Source of the DNA: Sphingomonas phyllosphaerae FA2
GTDB lineage: Bacteria; Pseudomonadota; Alphaproteobacteria; Sphingomonadales; Sphingomonadaceae
Length of the DNA: 64,000 bases
Assembly (NCBI RefSeq): GCF_000427645.1
Contig: NZ_KE386571.1
Coordinates: forward strand, 3,536,737-3,600,736
Direction of reading: 5' to 3'
The notes under the pieces were generated by a model that saw nothing but the letters and a program-made list of their open reading frames with translations, made no database searches and was not told the origin of the DNA. A program made the translations under genes and the position numbers. How positions within the stretch are numbered: the first letter of the stretch is position 1; each line of letters begins with the position of its first letter. Below are positions 16,596 to 25,816 of this stretch, in pieces.

Positions 16596-18026
16596 TCCGG
16601 CCGGGTCGGTCCAGCCGAGCCCGAGGCTTTTCTGGACCGCGATGTAATTGTTGGTGAGTTGCGCGCGGCCCTGTTCGGCGCCGATCGTCGCGGACAGCCG
16701 CTGCCGCTCGATATCGAGCTGATCGACCAATGTGCTGGTGCCGGCGTCGACGCGCTGCGCGTTGAGCGTGGCGGCGCGGGTGGCGGATTGTTCGGCGAGT
16801 AACAGTTGCGCGAGTTGCTGGCGCGCGTTGCCGAAGCGCGAGAGGCTGGTCTCGGCATCTTGCAATGCCTCCAGCACGGTCTGGCGATATTGCGCGTCGG
16901 CGGCATCGCGCTGCGCCTCGGCCTGACGGACCGCGGCGCGGTTGCGGCCGAAGTCGAGGAACGACCAGTTGAGCATCGGCGCGGCGACCGTCGCCAGCTT
17001 CGACGGATCGAGCACGTCGCTGATCCCGGTGCCGCCGAGCCCGAGGATGCCGAGCAGGTTGAGCGACGGGAATTTGCGCGCGGTGGCGACGCCGATCTGC
17101 GCGTTTCCTGCGGCCAGCGCGCGTTCGGCGGCGCGGATATCGGGGCGGTGCTGGATCAGCGCGGCGGGATCGCCGATCGGGACCTCCGCCGGGGGCAGCG
17201 GCACCGCGACGACGGTGGCGAGCGTCGCGTCGAGCGTGCCGGGCGCGCGGCCGGTGAGGACCGCGAGCTGGCCCTTGTATTCGTCGATCTGCGCGGCAAG
17301 CGGAATGGTCTGCGCATCGGTGCTGTTGAGCTGGTTGCGGAGCCGCTCGACCTGAAGCTGCGAGGCGGTGCCGGCGGCGTAGCGTTGCTCCACCAGCGTC
17401 AACTGGCGGCGTTGTAGTGCGCTCGACTGCGCGTTCAGGCGGGCGCGGGCCTGCGCGTCGCGCAGCGCGACATAGGCCTGCGCGACCTGCGCCGATAGCG
17501 TGACCTGCGCGTCGGCGAGCTGTGCGAAACGCTGCCCCTCGGTGGCGCGCTGCTGTTCGAGCGTGCGGCGACCGCCGCCGAACAGATCGGGTTCCCACGA
17601 GGCCATCGCGCCGAGATTGTAGAAGTCGAGCGTGGTGTCGCTGTTGCCGCCGCCCTGCTGCGCGCCGCCGAGGTTGGTGCCCGGCAGCCGCGCGTTCAGG
17701 TACACCGCGCTGGCGCTGACCGATGGCAGCCGCGCGGCGCGTTGCTGGCGATATTGCTCCTGCGCGGTACGCAAATTGGCCTGCGCGGCGTCGATCGTCG
17801 GGCTGTGCGCCAGCGCGTCGTCGACCAGCGCGTCGAGCGTCGGGTCGTTCAGCGTCTCCCACCAGCGTGCAAGCCCCGGTGCGGGGGTGAGCGCGGGGTC
17901 GGCGGCGCGGACGAATGTGCCGCGCGTCACCGCGTCGGAGGCGACCGCGGGCGGTCCCTTGTAGTCGGGGCCGACGGTGCATGCGCCGAGCAGCGCGAGC
18001 GTGAGAAGCGGGAGAGCGTGGCGCAT
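16581..18026 (-). CDS. Outer-membrane efflux lipoprotein (NodT/OprM family)
   Basis: A 481-residue TolC-type channel. It has a lipoprotein signal with lipobox LLGAC (cysteine about residue 16) followed by TVGPDYKGP, the typical start of NodT/OprM proteins. Two alanine- and glutamine-rich coiled-coil repeats follow, as expected for the periplasmic tunnel. It forms the outer-membrane exit duct for the MFS pump and HlyD adaptor encoded immediately upstream on the same strand. The start at 18026 shares one base with the stop of the MFS gene, so the three are translated as an operon. Confidence 0.93.
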   Translation of the reverse strand: MRHALPLLTLALLGACTVGPDYKGPPAVASDAVTRGTFVRAADPALTPAPGLARWWETLNDPTLDALVDDALAHSPTIDAAQANLRTAQEQYRQQRAARLPSVSASAVYLNARLPGTNLGGAQQGGGNSDTTLDFYNLGAMASWEPDLFGGGRRTLEQQRATEGQRFAQLADAQVTLSAQVAQAYVALRDAQARARLNAQSSALQRRQLTLVEQRYAAGTASQLQVERLRNQLNSTDAQTIPLAAQIDEYKGQLAVLTGRAPGTLDATLATVVAVPLPPAEVPIGDPAALIQHRPDIRAAERALAAGNAQIGVATARKFPSLNLLGILGLGGTGISDVLDPSKLATVAAPMLNWSFLDFGRNRAAVRQAEAQRDAADAQYRQTVLEALQDAETSLSRFGNARQQLAQLLLAEQSATRAATLNAQRVDAGTSTLVDQLDIERQRLSATIGAEQGRAQLTNNYIAVQKSLGLGWTDPAGSARP

Positions 18027-19609
18027 CAGTGCATCGCCGCCGGCGCGGCGCCCCTGGGAAGCGGACGAAGGAAGAAGACGAGCGGGAGGACGACCAATGT
18101 GCCCATGCCCATGATCCAGAAGATGTCGTTATAGGTCATGACCAAGGCCTGCCCCTGTATCTGCTGGCCGAGCGCGCGGACCGCGGTCTGCGGGCCGCCG
18201 AGCGAATTGGCGGTCGCGGCCATATAGTCCTGCACGCGCACCGAATTGGCGTTGAGCGACTCCTCGATCCGGCGTGCGTGGAACCACGAGCGCTGGTCCT
18301 GAAGGATCGCGATCCCGGCCAGCGCGAAGCTGCCGCCCAGGTTGCGCATCGCGCTGAACAGCCCGGAGGCGTCGCCGGCCTCTGACGGCGGGACGGAGCG
18401 GATCGCGGCCTGGCTGAGGAACAGCATCGCCAGGATCTGCCCGACGCCGCGCAGCAATTGCGACTCGGTGAAGTCGCTGCCGACCGAATCGATCGTCAGA
18501 TTGGCGTCGAGCAGCGCCGACGCGCCCATGATGAGCAGCCCCGCACCGACTGCCAGCCGGATGTCGACACGCACCAGCAGGATCGGGACGATCGCCATCA
18601 TGAACAGGCTGGGGATGCCGGCGAGCAGCACGACCTTGCCCGATTGCAGCGCGTTGTAATTGGCGATCGCGGCAAGGAACTGCGGAATCGCATAGGACGT
18701 GCCGTAAAGGACGACGCCGAGCACCAGCCCCATGATCGCGACCGAGCCGAACTGGCGATCGAGCAGCAGCCGCAGCTTGATGACGGGCCGGCGCGAGACG
18801 AATTGTCCGGCGAGCAATAGCCCGAACCCGAGCACCGTCACCGCGAACATGTAGCGGATCAGCTCCGAGGAGAACCATTGCTCGCGCTGTCCTTCCTCGA
18901 GGAAGACGGTCAGCCCGCCGAGCCCGAGCGCGAGGCCGGCGATGCCGAGCCAGTCGGCCTCGCGGATCAAATGAAGCCGCGACGGTTCGTGGCGCAGCCC
19001 GATCAGCAGCAGCAGGACGAGGATGCCGCAGATCGGCACGTTGAGGAAGAAGGCATAGTGCCAGCTGATGTTCTCGGTCAGCCAGCCGCCGATCAGCGGG
19101 CCGAGCACCGGCCCCATGATCGCGGTCATCCCGAAGGCGGCGATGCCGATCGGTTGCTGCGACCGGGGCAGGCGCTGCGCGATGATCGTCTGCGCGGTCG
19201 GGATCATCGCGCCGCCGGTGAAGCCCTGACCGATCCGGCCGACGATCATCTGCGGCAGCGTGTCGGCCGCGCCGCAAATCACCGAGAAGATCGTGAACAG
19301 GATCGCGGCGATCAGCAGGAAGGTGCGCAGCCCCAGCAGCCGTTCCAGCCACGCCGCCATCGGGATGATGACGATCTCTGCGACCAGATAGGCGGTGGCG
19401 ATCCACGTCCCCTCTGTGCCGCTCGCGCCGATTTCGCCCTGGATCGTCGGCAGCGCGGAGTTGACGATCGAGATGTCGAGCGTCGCCATGAACGCGCCGA
19501 GCGTGCCCGCCGCGACCGCGAGCCATGCGGCGAGATCGGCACGCTCCGCCCCGCCCGCGGGCAGGTGGCTGCGCTTCGCGACCGAAGCGCCGGGGGCCGC
19601 GCTGGCCAT
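18026..19609 (-). CDS. emrB: DHA2-family MFS drug efflux pump (EmrB/QacA type)
   Basis: A 527-residue permease with about 14 hydrophobic segments. Signature regions include FMATLDISIVNSALPTIQGEIG in helix 1 (the motif D1 of 14-helix DHA2 exporters), GRIGQGFTGGAMIPTAQTII (motif A/B region) and GPVLGPLIGGWLTENISWHY (motif C, antiporter). It exports drugs or other hydrophobic compounds using proton motive force together with the adaptor (upstream) and the outer-membrane channel (downstream). It starts two bases after the adaptor stop. The symbol reflects family resemblance; the actual substrates cannot be deduced. Confidence 0.94.
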   Translation of the reverse strand: MASAAPGASVAKRSHLPAGGAERADLAAWLAVAAGTLGAFMATLDISIVNSALPTIQGEIGASGTEGTWIATAYLVAEIVIIPMAAWLERLLGLRTFLLIAAILFTIFSVICGAADTLPQMIVGRIGQGFTGGAMIPTAQTIIAQRLPRSQQPIGIAAFGMTAIMGPVLGPLIGGWLTENISWHYAFFLNVPICGILVLLLLIGLRHEPSRLHLIREADWLGIAGLALGLGGLTVFLEEGQREQWFSSELIRYMFAVTVLGFGLLLAGQFVSRRPVIKLRLLLDRQFGSVAIMGLVLGVVLYGTSYAIPQFLAAIANYNALQSGKVVLLAGIPSLFMMAIVPILLVRVDIRLAVGAGLLIMGASALLDANLTIDSVGSDFTESQLLRGVGQILAMLFLSQAAIRSVPPSEAGDASGLFSAMRNLGGSFALAGIAILQDQRSWFHARRIEESLNANSVRVQDYMAATANSLGGPQTAVRALGQQIQGQALVMTYNDIFWIMGMGTLVVLPLVFFLRPLPRGAAPAAMH

Positions 19610-19611
19610 CG

Positions 19612-20784
19612 TCAGCGCTCCTGCCGGTTGGCCTTGCGTTGTTCGTCGCGCAGCCGCTCGATCTCGTCCTTTGCCGAGCGCGTGTCGACGGTGACCTCGA
19701 CCGACAGGCCGGGGACGAGCAGGCGGCGGGTCTGCGGCGTCGCCTCCAGCGCGATCCGCACCGGCACGCGCTGCGTGATCTTGGTGAAATTGCCGGTCGC
19801 GTTCTGCGGCGGCAGCAGTGAGAATTGCGCGCCGGTGCCCGGCGAGAAGCTGGCGACACGCCCCTTCAGCACGATCCCGTCGAGTGCATCGACCTTGATC
19901 TCCGCGGGCTGGCCGGGACGCATCAGCGCGAGCTGCGTCTCCTTGAAATTGGCGGTGATATAGAGCTTGTCGAGCGGGACCAGCGACATCAGCCGCGTGC
20001 CGGTGCCGGCATATTGGCCGACGTTGACGGTCTTGTCGCCGACGCGCCCGTCGATTGCGGCGCGGATCAGCGTGGCGTTGAGGTCGACGCTGGCGGCGCT
20101 TTGCTGTGCGCGCGCGGCCTGCGCCTGCGCGAGCCCCTGCTTGATCTGCGTCTCGTAGGTGGCGACGCGGCGCTGCTGCATCGCGACCGCCGCTTCCTGC
20201 GCGCGCACCGCCTGCGCGGATTGCTGCGCGGCGAGCTGGAGCTGCGCGAGTTGCTGGCGGGTTTCCGCGCCCGAGGCGGCGAGCGGACGATAGCGCGCGA
20301 CCTCGGCGGCGTCGTGCGCGGCCTTCTCGCGCGCGGAGGCGAGTTGCGCGCGCGCCTGATCGATCGCGGCATATTGTTCGCGGACCTGCGCGCGGGCGCT
20401 GTCGGCCTGTGCGTCGGCGACCGCGATCTGCGCCTCGGCCTGCGCGGCCTGCGCCTGCGAATTGCGCGGATCGATGCGGACCAGCGGCTGGCCGGCGCGG
20501 ACGTCCTGATTATCGGTGACGAACACTTCGGCGACGTACCCCGCGACGCGTGGTGCGACGACGACCATGTCGGCGCGCACCTGCGCGTCGTTGGTGTCCT
20601 GCATGTACTGCCCGGTCGCCTGATAGCGCAGGTACCAGACCGTTCCCAGCGCCACGACGGCCAGCGCCACGACGATCAGGATCGTCCTGGCGCGCCCGCT
20701 CAGCTTGCGACGCGGCTGCTGCGCCGGGGGCGCATCGTCGCCGCCGGCATCGGGTTCGTTCGAGAGGTCGGCCGCTTCTGCCAT
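19612..20784 (-). CDS. emrA: HlyD/EmrA-family membrane fusion protein
   Basis: A 390-residue periplasmic adaptor. A single N-terminal membrane helix (ARTILIVVALAVVALGTVWYL) is followed by a lipoyl half-motif (VAPRVAGYVAEVFVTDNQDVRAGQPLVRID), a long Ala/Gln-rich coiled-coil hairpin (residues about 110-240) and the second beta-barrel segment (LYITANFKETQLALMRPGQPAEIKVD). It bridges the inner-membrane pump and the NodT-type channel. ATG 20784 is preferred over an in-frame ATG at 20811 because the shorter form matches the usual N-terminal length; the ribosome site is weak for both. Its promoter region, shared with the divergent GntR gene, holds a palindrome at 20865-20878. Confidence 0.92.
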   Translation of the reverse strand: MAEAADLSNEPDAGGDDAPPAQQPRRKLSGRARTILIVVALAVVALGTVWYLRYQATGQYMQDTNDAQVRADMVVVAPRVAGYVAEVFVTDNQDVRAGQPLVRIDPRNSQAQAAQAEAQIAVADAQADSARAQVREQYAAIDQARAQLASAREKAAHDAAEVARYRPLAASGAETRQQLAQLQLAAQQSAQAVRAQEAAVAMQQRRVATYETQIKQGLAQAQAARAQQSAASVDLNATLIRAAIDGRVGDKTVNVGQYAGTGTRLMSLVPLDKLYITANFKETQLALMRPGQPAEIKVDALDGIVLKGRVASFSPGTGAQFSLLPPQNATGNFTKITQRVPVRIALEATPQTRRLLVPGLSVEVTVDTRSAKDEIERLRDEQRKANRQER

Positions 20785-20864
20785 CTGTTTCGTTCCGCTT
20801 GTTGCAGGCACGCCGCCGCGACGCCCGGCTTACCTAACCGGACAATATGTCCGCTTAGGCGGTT

Positions 20865-20878
20865 TTCGCAAGTGCGAA
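20865..20878. promoter_or_regulatory. Candidate operator palindrome between efflux operon and GntR gene
   Basis: TTCGCA-AG-TGCGAA has perfect 6-base inverted arms and lies between the divergent emrA (start 20784) and FadR-type (start 20993) genes. A 14-base match to part of this region (GCAAGTGCGAATGC) occurs inverted at 26643-26656. Function as a repressor site is inference. Confidence 0.45.
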
Positions 20879-20992
20879 TGCTGCATTGCACATGTTATTA
20901 TGAGACAAATGGCGGATTATCTGCTGGGCGGGAGCGGATTGGCGCGATACGCTGTCACCGTTGCGCGACGTGTTGGCGCAGCGCAGGGGAGA

Positions 20993-21712
20993 ATGTCGTC
21001 GGTGCAGCACGCTTTCGGTCGTAACCTGACCTATGGCCTTCACGAGACGCTGGGCCGCGCGATCGTCGTCGGGGATTATACCGACAAGTCGTTCCCGAAC
21101 GAAGCCGATATCGTGCGCGAGCACGGCGTCAGCCGCTCGGTGACGCGCGAGGCGGTGAAGATGCTGGCCGCCAAGGGACTGCTCGGCGCGCGGCCGAAGC
21201 AGGGGACGTTCGTCCTGCCCGAAGAAGCGTGGAACCTGCTCGACCCTGATGTGCTGCGGTGGTTGCTGGAGCGCGAGGCGTCGATCGACCTGCTGCGCCA
21301 CTTTAACGAATTGCGTGCGGGCGTCGAGCCGGAGGCGGCGGCGCTGGCCGCGCGTGGCGCCAGCGAGGAGCAGCAGGCAGGGATTTCCGCGGGGCTGGCG
21401 CGGATGGTCGCCGCCGAGCGCGGCGAGGACGATCCGCTTGATTCCGACATCGCCTTCCACGTCGCGGTCCTCCGCGCGTCGAACAATCCCTTCTTCCTTC
21501 AGTTCCGCGACATGGTGAGCACCGCGCTGCGCACCTCGATCCGCTTCACCAACCAGATTGCCGGGCGTACAGCCAATATCGCCGAGCATACCGCGGTTCG
21601 GGACGCGATCCTGGCGGGGGATGCGGATGGCGCCCATGCGGCGATGCGCGGGCTGATCGTCAACGTCCTGACGCTGATCGAGCCGTCCCCTTCGCCGTCG
21701 CTCCGGACTTGA
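20993..21712 (+). CDS. GntR-family regulator, FadR/FCD subfamily
   Basis: A 239-residue regulator: N-terminal winged helix (FPNEADIVREHGVSRSVTREAVKMLAAKGLL, then ARPKQGTFVLP) and an FCD ligand-binding helical domain (LLRHFNELRAGVEPEAAALAA, IAFHVAVLRASNNPFF, EHTAVRDAILAGD). Such proteins usually sense sugar acids or other carboxylates. ATG 20993 was chosen because it follows AGGGGAGA; a longer upstream frame has no homology. The last codons and the stop (TGA 21710-21712) are contributed by the left arm of a REP element at 21695-21780, giving the odd tail SPSPSLRT. Target genes are unknown; it is divergent from the efflux operon. Confidence 0.9.
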   Translation: MSSVQHAFGRNLTYGLHETLGRAIVVGDYTDKSFPNEADIVREHGVSRSVTREAVKMLAAKGLLGARPKQGTFVLPEEAWNLLDPDVLRWLLEREASIDLLRHFNELRAGVEPEAAALAARGASEEQQAGISAGLARMVAAERGEDDPLDSDIAFHVAVLRASNNPFFLQFRDMVSTALRTSIRFTNQIAGRTANIAEHTAVRDAILAGDADGAHAAMRGLIVNVLTLIEPSPSPSLRT

Positions 21713-21780
21713 TCCGGGGCCCCGCTAACTTACGACCGTTGCCAAAGAAGCGGGGCCCCGGATCAAGTCCGGGGCGACGG
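21695..21780. repeat. REP family B pair (GGACTTGATCCGGGGCCCCGC type)
   Basis: The arms 21695-21726 and 21749-21780 are inverted copies with one mismatch. The left arm contains the stop codon of the GntR-type gene. The element lies between that gene and the convergent ABC permease gene and could also act as a bidirectional terminator. Confidence 0.9.
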
Positions 21781-21804
21781 TTCAAGGTGGCGGTTGTGCC
21801 CCGT

Positions 21805-24294
21805 CTATAGTGTCCGCAGCATCTGCGCCGGGCGCGCACGCAACGCCGGGATGCTGCCCGCGACGCCGATCCCGATCGTGACCGCGCTCGCCAACCCCAA
21901 AGTCGCCGCGACGCGCAGCCAGTCGGGTTCGAAGGCCATGTCGAAGACGTGCGTCACGACGTACCAGCCCGCCGCGCCCCCCGCGACCAGCGCCACCGCC
22001 GACAGCAGCGCGGCGAGCAGCGCATATTCGATCGCCTGCGCCGCGAGCACCTGCCGCATACTCCCGCCGAGCAGCTTGAGCACGACCGCGTCGTAGCGGC
22101 GCGCGCGCCCGGAGGCGGCGACCGCGCCGACCAGCACCGCGAGCCCGGCGAGCACCGTTCCCGCGGCGGCGACGCGCACTGCGGTCGCGATCTGGCCAAG
22201 CAGCGCCGACACCTGTCCGATCACGTCGCCGGTGCGGATCAGCGTGACCGCGGGCATCGCGCGCGCCACGCTGCGCGCGATCGCGCCGTCGCGGGCGGGC
22301 GGGGCATAGACGCTGGCGAGCAGGCTATGCGGCGCTTCCTCGATATAGCCGGGCGAGAAGACGATCGCGAAATTCAGGCCGAGCCCCCGCCAGTCGATCT
22401 TGCGCAGCGCCGCGATCCGCGCGGGCACGTCGACGCCGAGTACCGAGACGGTGATCGTATCGCCGATCCGAAGGCCGAGCGCCTGCGCGGCGCGATCCTC
22501 GATCGAGACGAGCGGCGGACCGTGATAATCGGCGGGCCACCAGCGGCCGGCGACGACCTGATTGCGGGGCGGGACGGTTGCCGACCAGGTCAGCGTGCGG
22601 TCGCCGCGGAGCACCCAGGCGTCGGCGGGCAGCGTCTTTAGCTGAGTCGTCGGCACACCCTTGATCGCGACGATCGCGCCGCGCAGCGACGGCACCGCCT
22701 CGATCCGGGCGTTGGGGGCGGCGCCAAGGACGGCAGTGCGGAAGGTCTTGGCTTCCTCTGCCGGCACGTCGGCGGCGAAGAAGCGCGGCGCGCGCGCGGG
22801 GGCGCTGCCGGCGAGTTCGGCGGACAGGCTCGCGTCGATCACGGCGAGCGCGACGAACAGCGAGAAGCCGAGCCCGAGCGCGACGACCAACCGGTCGGTC
22901 GCGGCGCCGGGGCGGTGGAGGTTGGCGAGCGCGAGCCTCGGCAGCGGCGCACGCGGACGCGGCAGCCGCGCGAGCAGGCGGCGCAGCGCGATCCCGACCA
23001 GCCACAGCAGCAGCACCAGCCCGGCGATCGCGGCGACGAACCCGGCGGCGAGCAGATGATCCGCCGCCGACCACACAGCGCGCCCGACCAACGCCCCGAG
23101 CAGCGCCGCCATCGCCGCGAGCACCCGCCATGATGGGCGGCCGGCGTCGGCGAGCGCGTCGCGGAGCAGGGTCGCAGCGGGAACCCGGCGCGCCTGCGCC
23201 AGCGCGGGGAGGGCGAACAGCAGCGCCACCAACGTGCCGAGCACGGCGGCGGTGACGAGCGGGAGCGGGTAGAGCGCGAGCCGTGGCGTGATCGGCAGCG
23301 CGTCCCCCGCCACCCGCGCGACGATCCACGGCACCGCCGCGCCGAGCGCCAGTCCGGGCAGCATGCCGGCCGCGCCGACCAGCGCCAGCTCGATCAGGAA
23401 GAGCCGCGCGATCAACGTCGAGCGCGCGCCGAGCACCTTGAGGGTCGCGACCATCTTCGTGCGCGCCGCGAGATAGGCGGTCACCCCGCTGCCGACCCCG
23501 ACACCGGCGATCGCCAGCGCGGCGAGCCCCACGAGCAGCAGGAATTGCCCGAGCGTCGCGATCCCGCCGCGCAGGCCGCGCCCGGCATTTTCGGTGGTGC
23601 GCGGGGTCCAGCCCGCATCGGGGAAGCGCGCGGCGAGCCGCTTGCCGACCGCCTCGGCGCGCGCGGGATCGGCGAGCGCGATGCGATAGCCGCTGCGATA
23701 CAGGCTGCCGGGCTGGAGCAGGGCGCTGGCGTCGAGCCCGGCCATGTCGACCAGCGCCGGGCTGCCGAGCGAGAAGCCGGCGCCGAGCTTATCGGGCTCC
23801 TCCGCGATCAGCCCGATGACGCGAAACGGCTGCGTCCCGAGCCGGATCGTGTCGCCGACCCGCGCGCCGAGCCGGTTGGCGAGCGCGGGGGCGATCGCGA
23901 CCTGTGCGCCATGGGGGCGCGATGCCAGCGCGCCGGGGGCGAGGCGGAACCGCCCGACCAGCGGCCAGCGATCGTCGACCCCGCGCAGCTCGATCAATGT
24001 ATCCTGATCGCCCTTATGCGCCATCGCGCGCAGCGACACCACCTCCGCGACCGGGCCGGCGGCGGTGAAGGCAGCCAGTTCCTCGGGGGTGGCGCGGCGT
24101 TGCGAGACGACCAGCTCGACATCGCCGCCCAGCATCGCGCGGCCCTGCGCATCGAGCGCGGCAAGCATCGCGGCGGACAGGCTGCCGATCCCGGCGAGCG
24201 CGGCGGTGCCGAGGAACAGGCACATCGCAAGCAACAGCAACCCGCGCCCGCCGCGGCGCAGGTCGCGGAAGGCGAGGGTGGTAGCAATGCTCAC
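21805..24294 (-). CDS. ABC transporter permease of the YbbP/FtsX type
   Basis: An 829-residue membrane protein with an N-terminal helix (GRGLLLLAMCLFLGTAALAGIGS), a large periplasmic domain (residues about 40-240), two FtsX cores each of three to four helices (LGQFLLLVGLAALAIAGVGVGSGVTAYLAARTK and the C-terminal AVRVAAAGTVLAGLAVLVGAV), and a second periplasmic domain in between. This is the architecture of YbbP, thought to act with YbbA in lipoprotein or hydrophobic-compound handling at the envelope. It starts 4 bases inside the ATPase gene, so the pair is co-translated. The gene order ybbP-ybbA-tesA matches that in enterobacteria. Confidence 0.92.
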   Translation of the reverse strand: MSIATTLAFRDLRRGGRGLLLLAMCLFLGTAALAGIGSLSAAMLAALDAQGRAMLGGDVELVVSQRRATPEELAAFTAAGPVAEVVSLRAMAHKGDQDTLIELRGVDDRWPLVGRFRLAPGALASRPHGAQVAIAPALANRLGARVGDTIRLGTQPFRVIGLIAEEPDKLGAGFSLGSPALVDMAGLDASALLQPGSLYRSGYRIALADPARAEAVGKRLAARFPDAGWTPRTTENAGRGLRGGIATLGQFLLLVGLAALAIAGVGVGSGVTAYLAARTKMVATLKVLGARSTLIARLFLIELALVGAAGMLPGLALGAAVPWIVARVAGDALPITPRLALYPLPLVTAAVLGTLVALLFALPALAQARRVPAATLLRDALADAGRPSWRVLAAMAALLGALVGRAVWSAADHLLAAGFVAAIAGLVLLLWLVGIALRRLLARLPRPRAPLPRLALANLHRPGAATDRLVVALGLGFSLFVALAVIDASLSAELAGSAPARAPRFFAADVPAEEAKTFRTAVLGAAPNARIEAVPSLRGAIVAIKGVPTTQLKTLPADAWVLRGDRTLTWSATVPPRNQVVAGRWWPADYHGPPLVSIEDRAAQALGLRIGDTITVSVLGVDVPARIAALRKIDWRGLGLNFAIVFSPGYIEEAPHSLLASVYAPPARDGAIARSVARAMPAVTLIRTGDVIGQVSALLGQIATAVRVAAAGTVLAGLAVLVGAVAASGRARRYDAVVLKLLGGSMRQVLAAQAIEYALLAALLSAVALVAGGAAGWYVVTHVFDMAFEPDWLRVAATLGLASAVTIGIGVAGSIPALRARPAQMLRTL

Positions 24295-24998
24295 GCGCGG
24301 GGCGTATCGGCGACGATGCGGCCGTCGGCCAGCTCGACGACGCGGGCGCAGCGGGCGGCGAGCGCGGGGTCGTGGGTGATGACCAGCATCGTCGTGCCGG
24401 CTTCCGCGGCGCGCGCGAACAACAGGTCCATGATCGCCGCACCGGTGGTGGTGTCGAGGTTGCCGGTCGGCTCGTCGGCGAACAGCAGCGCGGGGCGTCC
24501 GACCAAGGCGCGCGCGATCGCGACGCGCTGTTGCTCGCCGCCGGAGAGTTGCGCGGGATAATGGCCGGTGCGTGCCGCGAGTCCGACCGCCGCCAGTTCG
24601 GCGCGGGCACGGTCGAAGGCGTCGGATTCGCCGGCAAGCTCCAGCGGCACCGCGACATTTTCGAGCGCGGTCATCGTCGGGAGCAGGTGGAAGGCCTGCA
24701 ACACGATCCCGATCCGCCCGCGTCGCGCGACCGCCAGCGCATCCTCGTCGAGTTTGGTGAAGTCGAGCCCCACGACCTGAACCTCGCCCGCGCTCGGCCG
24801 CTCCAGCCCGGCGAGCACCGCCATCAGCGACGACTTGCCCGACCCCGACGCGCCGAGCAGCGCGACGGTCTCGCCGGTTTCCACCGTCAGGTCGATGCCG
24901 TGCAGGATGTCGACCCGCGCGGGCGGCTTGCCAAGCGCGAGGCGCACGTTGCGCGCCCGGATCGGAACGCTATCTGAAGCGGATGGAAAGCCGGTCAC
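24291..24998 (-). CDS. ABC transporter ATP-binding protein of the YbbA/LolD type
   Basis: About 235 residues with all ABC motifs: Walker A (LLGASGSGKSSL), Q-loop (GIVLQAFHLLPTMTALENV), signature (LSGGEQQRVAIARAL), Walker B (LLFADEPTGNLD) and H-loop (VITHDPAL). It energises the FtsX-type permease encoded just downstream. The start is either GTG 24998 or GTG 25004; there is no ATG. Both positions lie 5' of the divergent esterase's ATG at 24983, so the 5' ends of the two genes overlap by 16 or 22 bases and their promoters must lie inside each other's coding sequence. No clear ribosome site precedes either GTG. Confidence 0.92.
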   Translation of the reverse strand: MTGFPSASDSVPIRARNVRLALGKPPARVDILHGIDLTVETGETVALLGASGSGKSSLMAVLAGLERPSAGEVQVVGLDFTKLDEDALAVARRGRIGIVLQAFHLLPTMTALENVAVPLELAGESDAFDRARAELAAVGLAARTGHYPAQLSGGEQQRVAIARALVGRPALLFADEPTGNLDTTTGAAIMDLLFARAAEAGTTMLVITHDPALAARCARVVELADGRIVADTPRA

Positions 24999-25639
24999 GA
25001 ACACGTCGATACGGAGGGTGGTGGTGGCTTGTCCATCCGATCCTGCTGCTGTTGCTCGCCGCGCCGGCCTCGGCCGACCCGCGGGCGCCGTTGATATGGG
25101 CCTTCGGCGACAGTTTGACGGCGGGTTACGGGCTGCCCCCGGCGCAGGGCTTTCCCGCGCAATTGCAGGCCGAGCTGCGGCGGCAGGGTGTCGCGGCGAC
25201 GGTGCGCAACGGCGGCGTGGCGGGCGACACCGCGGCGCAGGGGCGCGCGCGGCTGCGCTGGGGGCTGCGCGGGCTGAAGGCGCGGCCCGATCTGGTGATC
25301 GTCGAGCTGGGTGCGAACGATATGCTGCGCGGGCTGCCGGTGGCACAGGCGCAGGCGAACCTCGACCGGATCCTGACCGAATTGCGCGCGCGGAACATCC
25401 CGGTGCTGCTCGCCGGAATGCGCGCCGCGCCGAACATGGGCGGCGATTATGCGCGCGCGTTCGAGGGCATGTATCCGGCGCTGGCGAAGAAGCATCGCGT
25501 GGCGCTGTATCCGTTCTTCCTCGACGGCGTAGCAGGGCGGCGCGCGCTGTTTCAGGCGGATGGGCTGCACCCGGACCCGCGCGGCGTCGCGATCATCGTC
25601 CGGCGGATCGTGCCGCCGGTGCGGCGGGCGTTGAAGTAG
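24983..25639 (+). CDS. tesA: GDSL/SGNH arylesterase-lysophospholipase, TesA-like
   Basis: A 218-residue exported hydrolase. The signal peptide (HPILLLLLAAPASA) follows a Trp-rich N-terminus. SGNH blocks are clear: block I FGDSLTAGYGLP with the nucleophile Ser, block II NGGVAGDTA with the oxyanion Gly, block III VELGANDMLRG with the Asn, and block V ADGLHPD with the catalytic Asp and His. It would hydrolyse thioesters, aryl esters or lysophospholipids in the periplasm. Divergent from the ybbA-ybbP pair with overlapping 5' ends, an arrangement of genes shared with E. coli. ATG 24983 is the only upstream start in frame. Confidence 0.93.
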   Translation: MESRSRTRRYGGWWWLVHPILLLLLAAPASADPRAPLIWAFGDSLTAGYGLPPAQGFPAQLQAELRRQGVAATVRNGGVAGDTAAQGRARLRWGLRGLKARPDLVIVELGANDMLRGLPVAQAQANLDRILTELRARNIPVLLAGMRAAPNMGGDYARAFEGMYPALAKKHRVALYPFFLDGVAGRRALFQADGLHPDPRGVAIIVRRIVPPVRRALK

Positions 25640-25691
25640 CGGGGATCGCTTGGGGCTGCGGTCGGTTGGTGGCTGGCAAGGAGATGCGACC

Positions 25692-25799
25692 ATGATGACC
25701 GATCCCGAAAAGCGCGACGACGACGATCAGGCGCAGGCGATGGAAGAGGCGCAGGAAGAAGCCGCCGAGGAACGTGAGGAAGAGGGCGGGTATCAGTAA
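25692..25799 (+). CDS. Small acidic protein, 35 residues
   Basis: A short frame with a strong ribosome site (AAGGAG, 25678-25683) eight to nine bases before ATG 25692 and a second ATG next to it. The product is extremely acidic and Ala/Glu-rich (MMTDPEKRDDDDQAQAMEEA...EEEGGYQ), probably one helix, with no cysteines and no membrane segment. It lies 52 bases after the esterase gene on the same strand. I do not recognise a named family. The clean ribosome site and biased composition favour a real gene over chance. Confidence 0.6.
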   Translation: MMTDPEKRDDDDQAQAMEEAQEEAAEEREEEGGYQ

Positions 25800-25816
25800 G
25801 CTGCGCTGGCCTCGTT

